The notes under the pieces are model-generated. The model ran no database searches. It saw only the letters and a program-made list of their open reading frames with translations, and was not told the origin of the DNA. The position numbers and the translations under genes are program-made. From Pseudoroseicyclus aestuarii (GTDB lineage Bacteria > Pseudomonadota > Alphaproteobacteria > Rhodobacterales > Rhodobacteraceae), in NCBI RefSeq assembly GCF_003217255.1, contig NZ_QJTE01000001.1, positions 1 through 64,000 on the forward strand: a DNA stretch of 64,000 nt, given 5' to 3'. Positions 47,436 to 58,669 of the stretch are shown here, one piece after another (the stretch's first letter is position 1; each line of letters opens with the position of its first letter).

Positions 47436-48029
47436 ATGCCCGCGCTGGTTCCGACCGACCATTCCTGCACCGTGACCTGGCTCGGCCGCTCCACCGCGCG
47501 CGATGCGCCGCGGGTCCGGGCCGAGGCGGCAGATCACCTGGTGCTGGATTTCGCCGGGGTCGAAGGCGAGGCGCATGCCGGTCTGACCCGCCCCTCCTGC
47601 AGCCGCGTCACCCAGCAGCACCCCCGCGGCACCGAGATCCGCAACGTCCGCCAGCTGTCGATCGTCTCGGAGGAGGAGATGGCCCTTATCGCCGCCGAGC
47701 TGGACCTCGAGCGGCTGGATCCACTCTGGCTCGGCGCCACGCTGGTGGTCGAGGGGATCGCGGATTTCAGCCATCTGCCGCCTTCGTCGCGGCTGCAGGC
47801 GGCAAGCGGGCTGACCCTCTGCATCGACATGACGAACGAGCCCTGCAACATCGTCTCCGCCACCATCGAGGAGGCCCGGCCCGGCCATGGCAAGCGCTTC
47901 CGCGCCGCCGCGAAGGGCCGCCGCGGCGTCACCGCCTGGGTGGAGCGGCCGGGCCGGCTCGACCTCGGCAGCGCGCTGCGGCTGCACGTCCCGCGGCAAA
48001 GGGCCTGGGCGCCCGGCGGGGCGTCATGA
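47436..48029 (+). CDS. MOSC domain protein
   Basis: A 197-residue MOSC-fold protein, the sulfur/molybdenum-cofactor-carrier C-terminal family. [11 protein letters not shown] near residue 43, [13 protein letters not shown] and the conserved cysteine in NEPCNIV near 136 are typical. It overlaps folD by 4 bases. May handle sulfur or oxidised N-hydroxyl compounds like YiiM. Confidence 0.85.
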   Translation: MPALVPTDHSCTVTWLGRSTARDAPRVRAEAADHLVLDFAGVEGEAHAGLTRPSCSRVTQQHPRGTEIRNVRQLSIVSEEEMALIAAELDLERLDPLWLGATLVVEGIADFSHLPPSSRLQAASGLTLCIDMTNEPCNIVSATIEEARPGHGKRFRAAAKGRRGVTAWVERPGRLDLGSALRLHVPRQRAWAPGGAS

Positions 48030-48928
48030 CCGGGGCCGGCGCGCAGGTCATAGACGGCAAGGCCATGGCTGCCGATCTGCGCGGGCAGGTCGCGGGCCAT
48101 GTCGCGCGCCTGCAGACAGAGCATGGGGTGACCCCCGGTCTCGCCGTGGTTCTGGTCGGAGAGGATCCCGCCAGCGCCGTCTACGTCCGCTCCAAGGGCC
48201 GGATGACGCGCGAGGTCGGCATGACCGGCTTCGAGCATCGCCTGCCCGCCGAGACGGAGGAGGCGACGCTGCTGCGGCTGATCGGCCAGCTCAACGTCGA
48301 TCCCAATGTGCACGGCATCCTCGTGCAGCTGCCGCTGCCCGCCCATATCGACGAGGCGCTGGTGATCGGCGCCATCGCGCCGGACAAGGATGTCGACGGC
48401 TTTCATGTCACCAATATCGGCCGGCTCGCGACGGGGCAGGCGGCCATGGTGCCCTGCACGCCGCTGGGCTGCCTGATGATGCTGCGCCGCAGCTTGGGCG
48501 ATCTGTCCGGGCGAGAGGCGGTGGTGATTGGCCGGTCGAACATCGTCGGAAAGCCGATGGCGCAGCTTCTCCTGCGCGAGGGCTGCACCGTTACCGTCGC
48601 CCATTCGCGCACCCGCGATCTGCCGCAGGTCGCCCGCCGGGCCGAGATCCTCGTCGCCGCCGCCGGACGGCCGGGGCTGGTCCAGGCAGAGTGGATCAGG
48701 CCCGGCGCCACGGTGATCGATGTCGGGATCAACCGCGTCACCGATGCCGAGGGGCAGCAGCGCCTGACCGGCGACGTCGATTTCGCCGCCGCCTCGCAGG
48801 TCGCGGCCGCGATCACGCCGGTGCCGGGCGGCGTCGGCCCGATGACCATCGCCTGCCTGCTGGCCAATGCGCTGGCAGCCTGCTGCCGCGCCCATGGCCT
48901 GCCCGCCCCCGATGGCCTGACCGCCTGA
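48026..48928 (+). CDS. folD: methylenetetrahydrofolate dehydrogenase / methenyltetrahydrofolate cyclohydrolase
   Basis: A 300-residue bifunctional enzyme of one-carbon metabolism. Y-x3-K appears as VYVRSKGR (Y52, K56 region), VQLPLP near residue 100, NADP motif [17 protein letters not shown] near 170 and [10 protein letters not shown] near the end. ATGA overlap with the MOSC gene. Confidence 0.95.
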   Translation: MTGAGAQVIDGKAMAADLRGQVAGHVARLQTEHGVTPGLAVVLVGEDPASAVYVRSKGRMTREVGMTGFEHRLPAETEEATLLRLIGQLNVDPNVHGILVQLPLPAHIDEALVIGAIAPDKDVDGFHVTNIGRLATGQAAMVPCTPLGCLMMLRRSLGDLSGREAVVIGRSNIVGKPMAQLLLREGCTVTVAHSRTRDLPQVARRAEILVAAAGRPGLVQAEWIRPGATVIDVGINRVTDAEGQQRLTGDVDFAAASQVAAAITPVPGGVGPMTIACLLANALAACCRAHGLPAPDGLTA

Positions 48929-49484
48929 GCCGCGTTGTCCCCGACCCCTCCGGCCTCGCGCGCCGCATCCCGGGTTTTCTGGTTGCAGATTGGAGATGTC
49001 CAGAAATCGTGGTCGTCCGGTATGCTGCCCTTGCCGACAGTCGCCGAACGGAGGTCACTATCTGGTTTGGCGACTGTCCGATTAATGATCGTCATTGGCA
49101 GGGCGAGCGTGTCAATATGAGGGGCGCGCGAAACAGGTTTGCAATATGAATTACTTTGATCTTGCTGTACTAGTGATCCTCTCGTCTCTTACGACTTTGG
49201 TAATAGACCTCAGTAGGAAATCCGGGGTCCTTGCCGAGCAAGGCAATAAACCTAGAGCGACATTCTTTACACTCGCCGCTGCTGTGCTGCAGGTCGCAAC
49301 GGTGTTTCTCGCTATTCAAGTCGGATTTCGTCTGTTCTCACTATGAGTCATATTCACTGAAGGCCTTCATCAGAAACTTAGCGTCAGGCAACAAGAGCTC
49401 GAAGCCGACATCGGGCCGAGGGCACGGCAACGGGCACCCTTCAGATACACCCCCTAAACATATCCGCGCCGCCTGCCGCCCGCC
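48929..49484. other. AT-richer pocket between folD and pdeM
   Basis: About 550 bases with lower GC and different codon use than the flanks. It holds GACAGTCGCC (49036-49045) and its inverse GGCGACTGTC (49069-49078), a 10-bp inverted repeat, and one small frame at 49146. No transposase or integrase. Looks like a small insertion or a remnant of one. Confidence 0.55.
49146..49346 (+). CDS. small membrane protein in AT-richer pocket
   Basis: A 66-residue protein with a hydrophobic N terminus (FDLAVLVILSSLTTLVI) and a second segment (ATFFTLAAAVLQVATVFLAI). Codon use (TTT, ATT, AGT, ACT) differs strongly from neighbours, a sign of transfer or recent origin. No clear ribosome site; function unknown. 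Confidence 0.5.
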   Translation: MNYFDLAVLVILSSLTTLVIDLSRKSGVLAEQGNKPRATFFTLAAAVLQVATVFLAIQVGFRLFSL

Positions 49485-50183
49485 TTATCGCCGGGCCAGC
49501 CGCGCCCGCCCCGCCCCGCCCCGCCTAACCGGCGCCTGCAGCGGCGCCAGCACGGGTCGCGGCCCGGTCAGTACCGCCAGCGCGCCCGGGTTCAGAAGCC
49601 CCGAAAGCGGCGGCTGATCGGGCCGCATTCCCCCGGTGTAGGCGCCATAGGCCGGCAGGATCAGGCGGTGCTCGTCAAAGAGGAACGCGCGGCGCGCGGC
49701 GCAGCCGGGCAGGGCCAACTTCGGATGCCAATGCCCCGAGACCTCGCCCGAGGGGTTCTGCTCGGCGATATGGACGAAGCGCAGCGGCCCGCGCCTCATC
49801 TCGGCCAGATGCGTGCCGCCGAGGGCGAGGGGGCCGGGGTCGTGGTTGCCCTCGATCCACCACCACTGCCGCCCGGCCTGCAGCGCGGCAAGGCTCTCGG
49901 CATCCTCGTCCCTCAGCGCCTGCGCCGCCGCCAGATCGTCGAAGCTGTCGCCAAGGCACAGGACCTCCTCGGCACCGGTCGCGGCCACGTCCTGCGCCAG
50001 CCGGGACAGCGTCTCGGTCACCTCGTAGGGGGGCAGCATCACGCCGCGCCGCCGGGCCATGCGCTCCGACTTGCCAAGGTGCAGGTCCGCGACGACAAGC
50101 AGCCCCTCCTCGGGCCAATAGAGAGCGCCCGATCCGAGGGCCGTCAGCCGCAGCCCGGCAAAGCGGATCTCGATCCCGTTCAT
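49485..50183 (-). CDS. pdeM: ligase-associated DNA damage response endonuclease PdeM
   Basis: A 232-residue metallophosphoesterase. Metal motifs DLHLGKS near residue 33, GDSFDD near 77, GNHDPG near 111 and GHWHPK near 150 fit PdeM. Usually it lies beside a DEXH helicase, an exonuclease and a ligase; here the helicase is about 9 kb away at 58670 and the other two are absent from the window. The Arg/Ala-rich tail is not conserved. Confidence 0.85.
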   Translation of the reverse strand: MNGIEIRFAGLRLTALGSGALYWPEEGLLVVADLHLGKSERMARRRGVMLPPYEVTETLSRLAQDVAATGAEEVLCLGDSFDDLAAAQALRDEDAESLAALQAGRQWWWIEGNHDPGPLALGGTHLAEMRRGPLRFVHIAEQNPSGEVSGHWHPKLALPGCAARRAFLFDEHRLILPAYGAYTGGMRPDQPPLSGLLNPGALAVLTGPRPVLAPLQAPVRRGGAGRARLARR

Positions 50184-50215
50184 GCTGCGTTCCTACCGCC
50201 GCGCGGCAGCGGGGT

Positions 50216-51274
50216 TCAAGAGGCCAGCAGCCGGCGGTAGAGCGCGATCAGCGCCTCCGCCTCCTGCTCGATCCGGAAGTGGTCCAGCACGTGCTGGCGT
50301 GCCGCGCGGCCCCGGGTTGCCAGCGCCTCGGGATCGGCCAAAGCGGCTTCCGTCGCCTCTGTCAGCGCCGGCAGATCCTCCGCCGGCACCAGTGTGCCCG
50401 TCACGCCCTCCGCGACCAGCTCCTCGAAGGCGCCGACGCGGGTGGCGACGACCGGCACGCCGCAGGCCATCGCCTCGAGCGGGGTCAGCCCGAACCCCTC
50501 CCACCGCTGCGGCGCGACGTAGAGGTCGAGCGCCTGGAACCAGGGCGCGATCGAGGGGCCGCTGTCCTCGGGCAGGATATGCAGGCGGTCCGCCAAGCCG
50601 GCCTCGGCGATCTTGCGCCTCTGCTCGGCGACGAAGCCTTCGAACTGCGGCGTCACTCCGCCCATGATCACGCCCTGCACCTGCGGGTGACGCGGCAGGA
50701 TCTCCAGCATCGCATCGACGAAAAGATCGACGCCCTTCTGTGGCCGCACCCGCCCGAAGCAGCCGACCAGCAGCGCTTCCTCCGGCAGCCCCAGCCTGCG
50801 CCGCAGCGCCGCGCGATCCGGGGCAGGGGAGAACAGCGCGGTGTCCACGCCGTGGCGGATCACCTGCGCCTCCCGCTCGAGGTAGGCCGCCGCGCGCGAG
50901 GATGTCGCGACCACGGCGTCCATCCGGCCGATCAGCCGGCGGGTATGCTTCGAATGGCGGCGCTGGGCGGCGGAGGTGAAGATCAGCTTCAGCCGCTTGC
51001 GCAGCAGGTGTTTCAGCGCAAGGCCGGCCAGCATCTCGATATTGCGGCGGGCATGCCAGACGCGGGGGCCCGACGGGCCGCGCCGCGGCATGAGCGCCAG
51101 ATCGCGCAGGCGCAGGCGCGGGATGCCGTCCGGCAGGACCGGGCCCGCGGCGGCAATGGCGATCTGACGCGCCTGGATCGGCACCAGCCGCAGCACGGTG
51201 GAGGTGACGCCAGAATAGCGCCGCTTGAGGTTGGGCGCGATGACCTCGATCTCGCGCGCGTCGCGATAGCTCAT
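50216..51274 (-). CDS. glycosyltransferase family 4 (LPS core type)
   Basis: A 352-residue GT-B enzyme. GCFGRVRPQKGVDLFV near residue 190 and the nucleotide-sugar block GFGLTPLEAMACGVPVVA near 262 are family marks. Behind waaA with a 4-base overlap, it likely adds a core sugar such as mannose to Kdo-lipid A, as LpcC does; the donor is not determined by sequence. Confidence 0.88.
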   Translation of the reverse strand: MSYRDAREIEVIAPNLKRRYSGVTSTVLRLVPIQARQIAIAAAGPVLPDGIPRLRLRDLALMPRRGPSGPRVWHARRNIEMLAGLALKHLLRKRLKLIFTSAAQRRHSKHTRRLIGRMDAVVATSSRAAAYLEREAQVIRHGVDTALFSPAPDRAALRRRLGLPEEALLVGCFGRVRPQKGVDLFVDAMLEILPRHPQVQGVIMGGVTPQFEGFVAEQRRKIAEAGLADRLHILPEDSGPSIAPWFQALDLYVAPQRWEGFGLTPLEAMACGVPVVATRVGAFEELVAEGVTGTLVPAEDLPALTEATEAALADPEALATRGRAARQHVLDHFRIEQEAEALIALYRRLLAS

Positions 51275-52530
51275 GCCGTCTTGCCTTCCGCCAGGGCGTG
51301 CAGGGATGCCGCCAGCTCGGCGATCAGGGCATCGCCCTGCCGCGCCGCGCCGCGCGCTGCCGCCCCCCTCTGCCGCAGCACCTCGGGCGCGTCCAGCAGC
51401 GCCGCCACGGCATCGGCAAGCGCCTGCGCGTCCTCAACGGTCTCCAGCGCCCCCGCAGCCTCCAGCGCGGCATAGGCCTGCGCGGCGTTCGGCACCTTCG
51501 GCCCGGCAAGGATCGCGGCGCCAAGGCTGGCCGGCTCGAAGGGGTTGTGCCCGCCGGCCTCGCCCCAGGACCCGGCGAGGAAGGTGATCGGGCTCAGGCT
51601 GTACCACAGCCCCATCTCGCCCAGCGTATCGGCGATCCAGACCTGCGCGGCGCCCGGATCGCCCTCACTGCGGCGGGCCGTGGTCAGCCCCCTCTCATGG
51701 GCGAGGGCGGCGATGGCCTCGGCCCGCTCCGGGTGGCGCGGGGCGAGGATCAGCAGAAGGTCGGGCCTGTCCCGCAGCAGGTGCAGATGCGCCTCCAGCA
51801 CCGGCGCATCCTCCCCCTCGTGGGTCGAACTGGCGCACCAGACCGGCCGGCCCAGCGCGCCGCGCAGCCGCGCAAGCTCGGCGGCATCGACGGGCGGCGG
51901 CGCGGCGGCGGACTTGAGGTTGCCGGCCAGCCTGACCTGCCGCGCCCCGAGCGCCGCCAGCCCGTCGCGGGTGGCGGCATCCTGCGCGGCGATCATGTCG
52001 AACTGGCCCAGCACATGCGCGGCGCTGCGCGGAAAGCGGCCCCAACCCCTGAGGCTGCGCGCCGAGAGGCGGGCGCCGATCAAGGCCCGCGGGACCCCCG
52101 CGCGCGCGCAGGCCTCGAGCGTCAGGGGCCAGATCTCGCTTTCGACGAAGACCGCCAGCGCGGGCCGCCAATGGGAAAGGAACCGCGTCACCGGCGGGCC
52201 GTCGAAGGGGGCGAACTGGTGCAGCACCCCTTCGGGCAGGCGCCGCGCCAGCACCTCGGCCGAGCTGGCGGTGCCGGTGGTCACGAGGATGCGATACTCG
52301 CCGCGCAGCGCCTCGATCAGCGGCAGGATCGACAGGCTCTCGCCCAGGCTGGCGGCATGAAACCAGATCAGCGGCCCCTCGGGGCGGGGCAGGGTGGCGC
52401 GGCCCGCTCGCTCGGCCAGCCGCTCCGGCGCCACCCCCTGCGCGGCAAGCCGCTGCGCCAGCCGCCGCTGGATCAGCGGCTGCCCGAGGCGCGCGGCAAG
52501 CCCGTAGGCCCGCAGCAACGGCGGTCTCAT
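51271..52530 (-). CDS. waaA: 3-deoxy-D-manno-octulosonic acid transferase (Kdo transferase)
   Basis: Transfers Kdo from CMP-Kdo to lipid A precursor at the inner membrane. 419 residues, normal. FHAASLGES near residue 58 contains the catalytic glutamate; ESEIWP near 125; and [14 protein letters not shown] near 310. It starts inside the moaA stop (ATGA) and ends inside the glycosyltransferase gene start, so all three are translationally coupled. Confidence 0.93.
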   Translation of the reverse strand: MRPPLLRAYGLAARLGQPLIQRRLAQRLAAQGVAPERLAERAGRATLPRPEGPLIWFHAASLGESLSILPLIEALRGEYRILVTTGTASSAEVLARRLPEGVLHQFAPFDGPPVTRFLSHWRPALAVFVESEIWPLTLEACARAGVPRALIGARLSARSLRGWGRFPRSAAHVLGQFDMIAAQDAATRDGLAALGARQVRLAGNLKSAAAPPPVDAAELARLRGALGRPVWCASSTHEGEDAPVLEAHLHLLRDRPDLLLILAPRHPERAEAIAALAHERGLTTARRSEGDPGAAQVWIADTLGEMGLWYSLSPITFLAGSWGEAGGHNPFEPASLGAAILAGPKVPNAAQAYAALEAAGALETVEDAQALADAVAALLDAPEVLRQRGAAARGAARQGDALIAELAASLHALAEGKTA

Positions 52531-53528
52531 CCGCCCGTGTGGCTCATGTGGCGGCTGACCCGGCCCGAGACGTCCTGGCGCGAGTAATCGAAGTCGTGCC
52601 CCTTGGGCTTGAGCGCGATGGCGCCGTGGATCGCCTCTTCGAGGGCGGCATCGCTCTCGCTGCCGCGCAGCGGCGCGCGCAGGTCGGCGCTGCCTTCCTG
52701 CCCGAGACAGGTGTAGATCTGCCCGGTGCAGGTGACGCGCACGCGGTTGCACCCCTCGCAGAAATTATGGCTGAGCGGGGTGATGAAGCCGATCTTCTGC
52801 CCCGTCTCCTCGGCGCGGGCGTAGCGGGCGGGCCCGCCCGTGCTCTCGCGCAGGTCGGTCAGCGTCAGGCTTTCCGCGATGCGGGCGCGCAGATCGCGCA
52901 GCGACCAGTACTGGCCAATCCGGTCCTCGTTGCCGATATCGCCCATCGGCATCACCTCGATGAAGGTGATGTCCATGCCGCGCTCGGCGCAGAAGGCCAG
53001 CAGCGCCTCGACCTCGTCCTCGTTGAAGCCCTTGAGCGCGACCGTGTTCAGCTTGACCTTCAGCCCGGCGGCCAGCGCGGCGTCGAGCCCGCGCAGCACC
53101 TGCGGCAACCGGCCCCAGCGGGTGACGCGGGCGAATTTCTCTTCGTCCAGCGTGTCGAGGCTGACGTTGATGCGCCGCACGCCCGCGGCATAAAGCTGCG
53201 GTGCGAAGCGCTCGAGCTGGCTGCCGTTGGTCGTCACGGTGATCTCGTCCAGCGCGCCTGCATCGATGTGCCGCGTCATCCCCTCGAAGAAGGACATGAT
53301 GCCGCGCCGCACGAGGGGCTCGCCCCCGGTGATCCGCAGCTTGCGCACGCCCAGTCGCACGAAGGCGCTGCAGAGGCGGTCAAGCTCCTCCAGCGTCAGA
53401 AGCTCCTTCTTGGGCAGGAACTGCATGGTTTCGGACATGCAGTAGACGCAGCGGAAGTCGCAGCGGTCTGTGACCGAGACGCGCAGGTACTGGATGCGGC
53501 GGGCGAAGGGATCGACGAGCTCTGTCAT
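52527..53528 (-). CDS. moaA: GTP 3',8-cyclase MoaA
   Basis: Radical SAM enzyme of molybdopterin synthesis. 333 residues. CDFRCVYC (residues 22-29) is the SAM cluster motif; the C-terminal cluster is [10 protein letters not shown] with C later. TGGEP follows near residue 69. ATG 53528 is chosen; frame upstream is low-complexity. Unusually it heads a run with two LPS genes rather than moa/moe genes. Confidence 0.95.
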   Translation of the reverse strand: MTELVDPFARRIQYLRVSVTDRCDFRCVYCMSETMQFLPKKELLTLEELDRLCSAFVRLGVRKLRITGGEPLVRRGIMSFFEGMTRHIDAGALDEITVTTNGSQLERFAPQLYAAGVRRINVSLDTLDEEKFARVTRWGRLPQVLRGLDAALAAGLKVKLNTVALKGFNEDEVEALLAFCAERGMDITFIEVMPMGDIGNEDRIGQYWSLRDLRARIAESLTLTDLRESTGGPARYARAEETGQKIGFITPLSHNFCEGCNRVRVTCTGQIYTCLGQEGSADLRAPLRGSESDAALEEAIHGAIALKPKGHDFDYSRQDVSGRVSRHMSHTGG

Positions 53529-53625
53529 GGACGGAAGGTAGGGTTGCCCCCCGGCCTTGGCAAGCTGGCGCCGAGAGGTGGCGAGGCTGTTGCCGCGCCG
53601 GCCCGCGCGGCCTAGCTTGCACGGC

Positions 53626-54090
53626 ATGAAACACATCGCATCCGCCCTTGCCGTCACCCTCGCCCTCGGCGCCTGCGCCCAGGTCGAGCAGGCCTCCGCC
53701 CCCGCTCCCGCCGCACCGGCCCCCGCCTCCGACGCGGCGCCGGCGGCCTCCGCCCCCGCGATTACCGCGGGCACGGCCGAGCAGTTCGACACCACCAGCG
53801 CGGAAGACCGCGCCGCCGCCACGCAGGCCCCTGCGGAGGGCGCCCAGCGCCTCGGCACCACCGTGGCCTCGCTCGGTGCGCCGACGGAGCCGGGCATCTG
53901 GCTCGAGACGCCGCTGGTCTCCGCGGTGACGCCGGGCCGGGTCGAGGCCGCTGGCGGCGCCTCGGTCAACCTCGAACTGCGGCCCTCGGGCGGCAGCGCG
54001 GGTTCCGGCAGCCAGATCAGCCTCGCGGCCCTGCGCCTGCTGGAGCTTCCGCTCACCAGCCTGCCCGAGCTGACGGTCTTCAGCCGCTGA
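53626..54090 (+). CDS. lipoprotein with Ala/Pro-rich linker
   Basis: A 154-residue protein with lipobox LALGACA (cysteine 17), a long A/P-rich linker (about residues 23-46) and a C-terminal part that may be a small beta domain ([20 protein letters not shown]). It lies divergent from moaA, 97 bases away. Function unknown; homologues in related bacteria are annotated as uncharacterised or D-galactarate dehydratase-like, which I cannot confirm. Confidence 0.7.
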   Translation: MKHIASALAVTLALGACAQVEQASAPAPAAPAPASDAAPAASAPAITAGTAEQFDTTSAEDRAAATQAPAEGAQRLGTTVASLGAPTEPGIWLETPLVSAVTPGRVEAAGGASVNLELRPSGGSAGSGSQISLAALRLLELPLTSLPELTVFSR

Positions 54091-54110
54091 ACAGACGCCG
54101 CCCGCGCCCC

Positions 54111-54140
54111 CCATCTTCTCTTTGAAAATATCCCGGGGGG
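54111..54140. repeat. dispersed intergenic repeat, copy C
   Basis: CATCTTCTCTTTGAAAATATCCC follows CCGCGCCCC and is followed by a G-rich run, as in copy B at 39561. It sits between the ends of the lipoprotein gene and glmS, so it may act as a shared 3' element. Confidence 0.5.
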
Positions 54141-54189
54141 CGCGAGGCGCAGCCGAGCGGGGGGCTGGCCCCCCGCCGCGGCCCGGCCC

Positions 54190-56009
<1,820 letters not shown>

Positions 56010-56010
<1 letters not shown>

Positions 56011-57365
56011 TACGCGTCCCCCTTCGTCCGGGCGGCCTTCTGCGCCCGCAGCTTCTCGAAGAGCCGCCGCGCGAGGCCGGGCTTGTTCACCTGCCGGGCG
56101 CGCCCGATGGCCAGATCGCCCGCCGGCACATCGCTGGTGATGACCGAGCCAGAGCCTGTCATCGCCCCGTCGCCGAGGCTCACCGGCGCCACCAGCATGG
56201 TGGAGCTGCCGATGAAGGCATCGGCGCCGATGGTGGTGCGATGCTTGAACACGCCGTCGTAGTTGCAGGTGACCGTGCCCGCGCCGATGTTGCTGCGGGC
56301 GCCGATATCGGCATCGCCGATGTAGGTCAGGTGGTTGATCTTCGCGCCTTCCGCGACCTGCGCGTTCTTCACCTCGACAAAGTTGCCGATATGCACACCC
56401 TCGGACAGCTCCGCGCCGGGGCGCAGGCGGGCGAAGGGGCCGATGGTGCTGCCGCGGCTGACGTGGCAGCCTTCGAGATGCGAGAAGGCGCGGATCGTCA
56501 CGCCGCTTTCGATGGTGACATCGGGGCCGAAGACGACGTTCGGCTCGATCACCGTGTCGCGCCCGATGGCGGTGTGCAGCGAGAAGAAGACCGTCTCGGG
56601 CGCCGCGAGCGTCACGCCGTCCTCTAGCGCGCTGGCGCGGGCGCGGGCCTGAAAGGCGGCCTCGGCCGCGGCCAGCTCGGCCCGGCTGTTGATGCCCAGC
56701 GTCTCGGCCTCGTCGCAGCGCACGACGCGCGCGCTCAGGCCGCGCGCACGGGCCACTGAGACGATATCGGTCAGGTAGTACTCGCCCGAGGCATTGTCGT
56801 TGCCCACCTCGTCGAGCAGCGAGAACAGCGTGGCGGCATCGGCGGCGACGACGCCGGAATTGCACAGCCCGATGGCGCGCGTGGCCGCGTCGGCATCCTT
56901 GTATTCGGTGATGCGCAGCAGGTCGTCGCCCTCGGTCACCAGCCGCCCGTAGCGGGCCGGATCGGCGGGCTCGAAGCCCAGGACGACGACGTCGGCTGCG
57001 CGCCGCGCCTCGACCAGCCTTTCCAACGTCTCGGGCGTGATGAAGGGGGTATCGCCGTAAAGGACCACGGCATCGCCTTCGAACCCGTTCAGCGCGGCGC
57101 GCGCCTGCATCACGGCATGGCCGGTGCCCAGCTGCTCCTCCTGCCGGGCGCTCAGCGCCTCGTCATCCAGCTTGGCCAGCGCGGCTTCGACCATCTCGGC
57201 CTCGTGGCCGGTGACGACGACGGTGCGCTCTGGCTCCAGCGCGCGACCGGCGGCCAGCGCATGGGCCAGCATCGGCACGCCGCCCAGCCTGTGCAGCACC
57301 TTCGGAAGATCGGAGTTCATGCGCGTCCCGCGGCCTGCCGCGAGGACGATCAAGGCGGTTGCCAT
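56010..57365 (-). CDS. glmU: bifunctional UDP-GlcNAc pyrophosphorylase / GlcN-1-P acetyltransferase
   Basis: Catalyses the last two steps of UDP-GlcNAc synthesis. 451 residues. The pyrophosphorylase half opens LIVLAAGRGTRMNSDLPKVLH; the acetyltransferase half has left-handed beta-helix hexapeptides (VFGPDVTIESGVTIRAFSH and later). ATG 57365 is used; a 31-residue extension lacks conservation. First gene of glmU-glmS. Confidence 0.96.
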
Positions 57366-57488
57366 GCCTGTGTCCACTGCCCGTTGTTTTATGTGTTTTC
57401 TAGCACCTGTCACGGTGAAGGGGTACCGGCAAGAGATCGTGTCCCATCGCCGCTTCACATTGCCCTTCGCTTCGTTACAGATGACGTC

Positions 57489-58163
57489 ATGACAGAGACC
57501 TCCCCCAGATGCGTGATCTTCGACCTCGACGGCACGCTCGTCGACAGCGCCGCCGACATGATCAATGCCGCCAATGCCTGCCTTGAGGGCATGGGCCGCG
57601 GCACCCCGCTAGACCCCGAGGGCGACGCCGCCACCGCCTTTCACGGCGGCAGGGCGATGCTGCGGCTGGGGATGCAGCGCACCGGCGGCGAGGACGAGGG
57701 GCTGATCGACGCGCATTTCGACGGCTTCCTGCGCGCCTATGGCGAGGCCATCGCGGTGCACACGGTCTTCTACCCCGGCGCGCGCGAGGCCGTGGCCCGG
57801 CTGCGGGCGCGGGGCCACAGGGTCGGCATCTGCACCAACAAGCCCGAGGGGCTGGCCGTGCAACTGCTTGAGGCGCTGGGCGCGCGGGATGACTTCGACG
57901 CGCTGGTCGGCGCCGATACGCTGCCGGTGAAGAAGCCCGATGCCGCGCCGCTGGTCGAGGCGGTGCGCCGGGCGGGCGGCGATATCGGCCACTGCTGCCT
58001 GATCGGGGATACGAAGACCGACCGGCTGACGGCGCAGGCCGCCGGGGTGCCGTCGATCCTGACGACCTTCGGGCCCGAGGGCGCCTTGATGCCCTCACTC
58101 GACCCGGATGGGCTGCTGCCCGGCTTCGAGATGCTGGACAGCACGCTCGCCGCGCTGGACTAG
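57489..58163 (+). CDS. gph: phosphoglycolate phosphatase-like HAD hydrolase
   Basis: A 224-residue HAD phosphatase. Motif I DLDGTLVDS (residues 12-20), motif II CTNKP near 112, motif III K in VKKPD and motif IV GDTKTD near 174. Length and cap fit Gph, clearing 2-phosphoglycolate. Divergent from glmU with a 123-bp gap that holds both promoters. Confidence 0.88.
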   Translation: MTETSPRCVIFDLDGTLVDSAADMINAANACLEGMGRGTPLDPEGDAATAFHGGRAMLRLGMQRTGGEDEGLIDAHFDGFLRAYGEAIAVHTVFYPGAREAVARLRARGHRVGICTNKPEGLAVQLLEALGARDDFDALVGADTLPVKKPDAAPLVEAVRRAGGDIGHCCLIGDTKTDRLTAQAAGVPSILTTFGPEGALMPSLDPDGLLPGFEMLDSTLAALD

Positions 58164-58170
58164 GGCCGGA

Positions 58171-58632
58171 TCACTCTTCCGACCAGTCGGTATCCCAAAG
58201 CGGCACGGTCGAGATCGCCATCTTGGCCGAGCCTTCGGTCAGCTCGTTCGCATGGGCGAGGTAGATCAGCGTCTGATGCGCCTCGTCGAAGATGCGGGTC
58301 ACACGCAGCGACTTGAGGATGATCGACCGGCTTTCGCGGAAGACCTGCTCTCCGCCCTCGCCGCGGTCGATGTCGCGGATCACGATGGGGCCGGTCTGGC
58401 GGCAGGCGATGGAGGCGTTCGAGGGATCCTCGAACCAGTTGCCCTGGCTGAGGCGGTCGATCAGGCTGCGGTCGAAGTAGGCGATATGGCAGGTCACGCC
58501 GTCGACCTCCGGATCCTCGATCGCGTCGATGATGATGTCGTTCCCGACCCAGTCGACGCCGACGCTGCCGACCTCTTCGGCGTGAAGCGGCGTGGCGGTC
58601 AGGGCGAGGGCGGCGAGAAGGCGCTTGATCAT
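58171..58632 (-). CDS. creA: CreA family periplasmic protein
   Basis: A 153-residue exported protein with a short signal peptide (LLAALALTATPLHAEE). The family pattern DIIIDAIEDPEVDGVTCHIA, two cysteines (CHI and ACRQTG) and FVSKQ-equivalent absent; VFRESRSIILKSLRVTRIFDE (in two runs) is present. Function unknown. Confidence 0.88.
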   Translation of the reverse strand: MIKRLLAALALTATPLHAEEVGSVGVDWVGNDIIIDAIEDPEVDGVTCHIAYFDRSLIDRLSQGNWFEDPSNASIACRQTGPIVIRDIDRGEGGEQVFRESRSIILKSLRVTRIFDEAHQTLIYLAHANELTEGSAKMAISTVPLWDTDWSEE

Positions 58633-58669
58633 GTGCCCCGAACGCCCCTGCGGGGCGCCGGTTCCGGGA

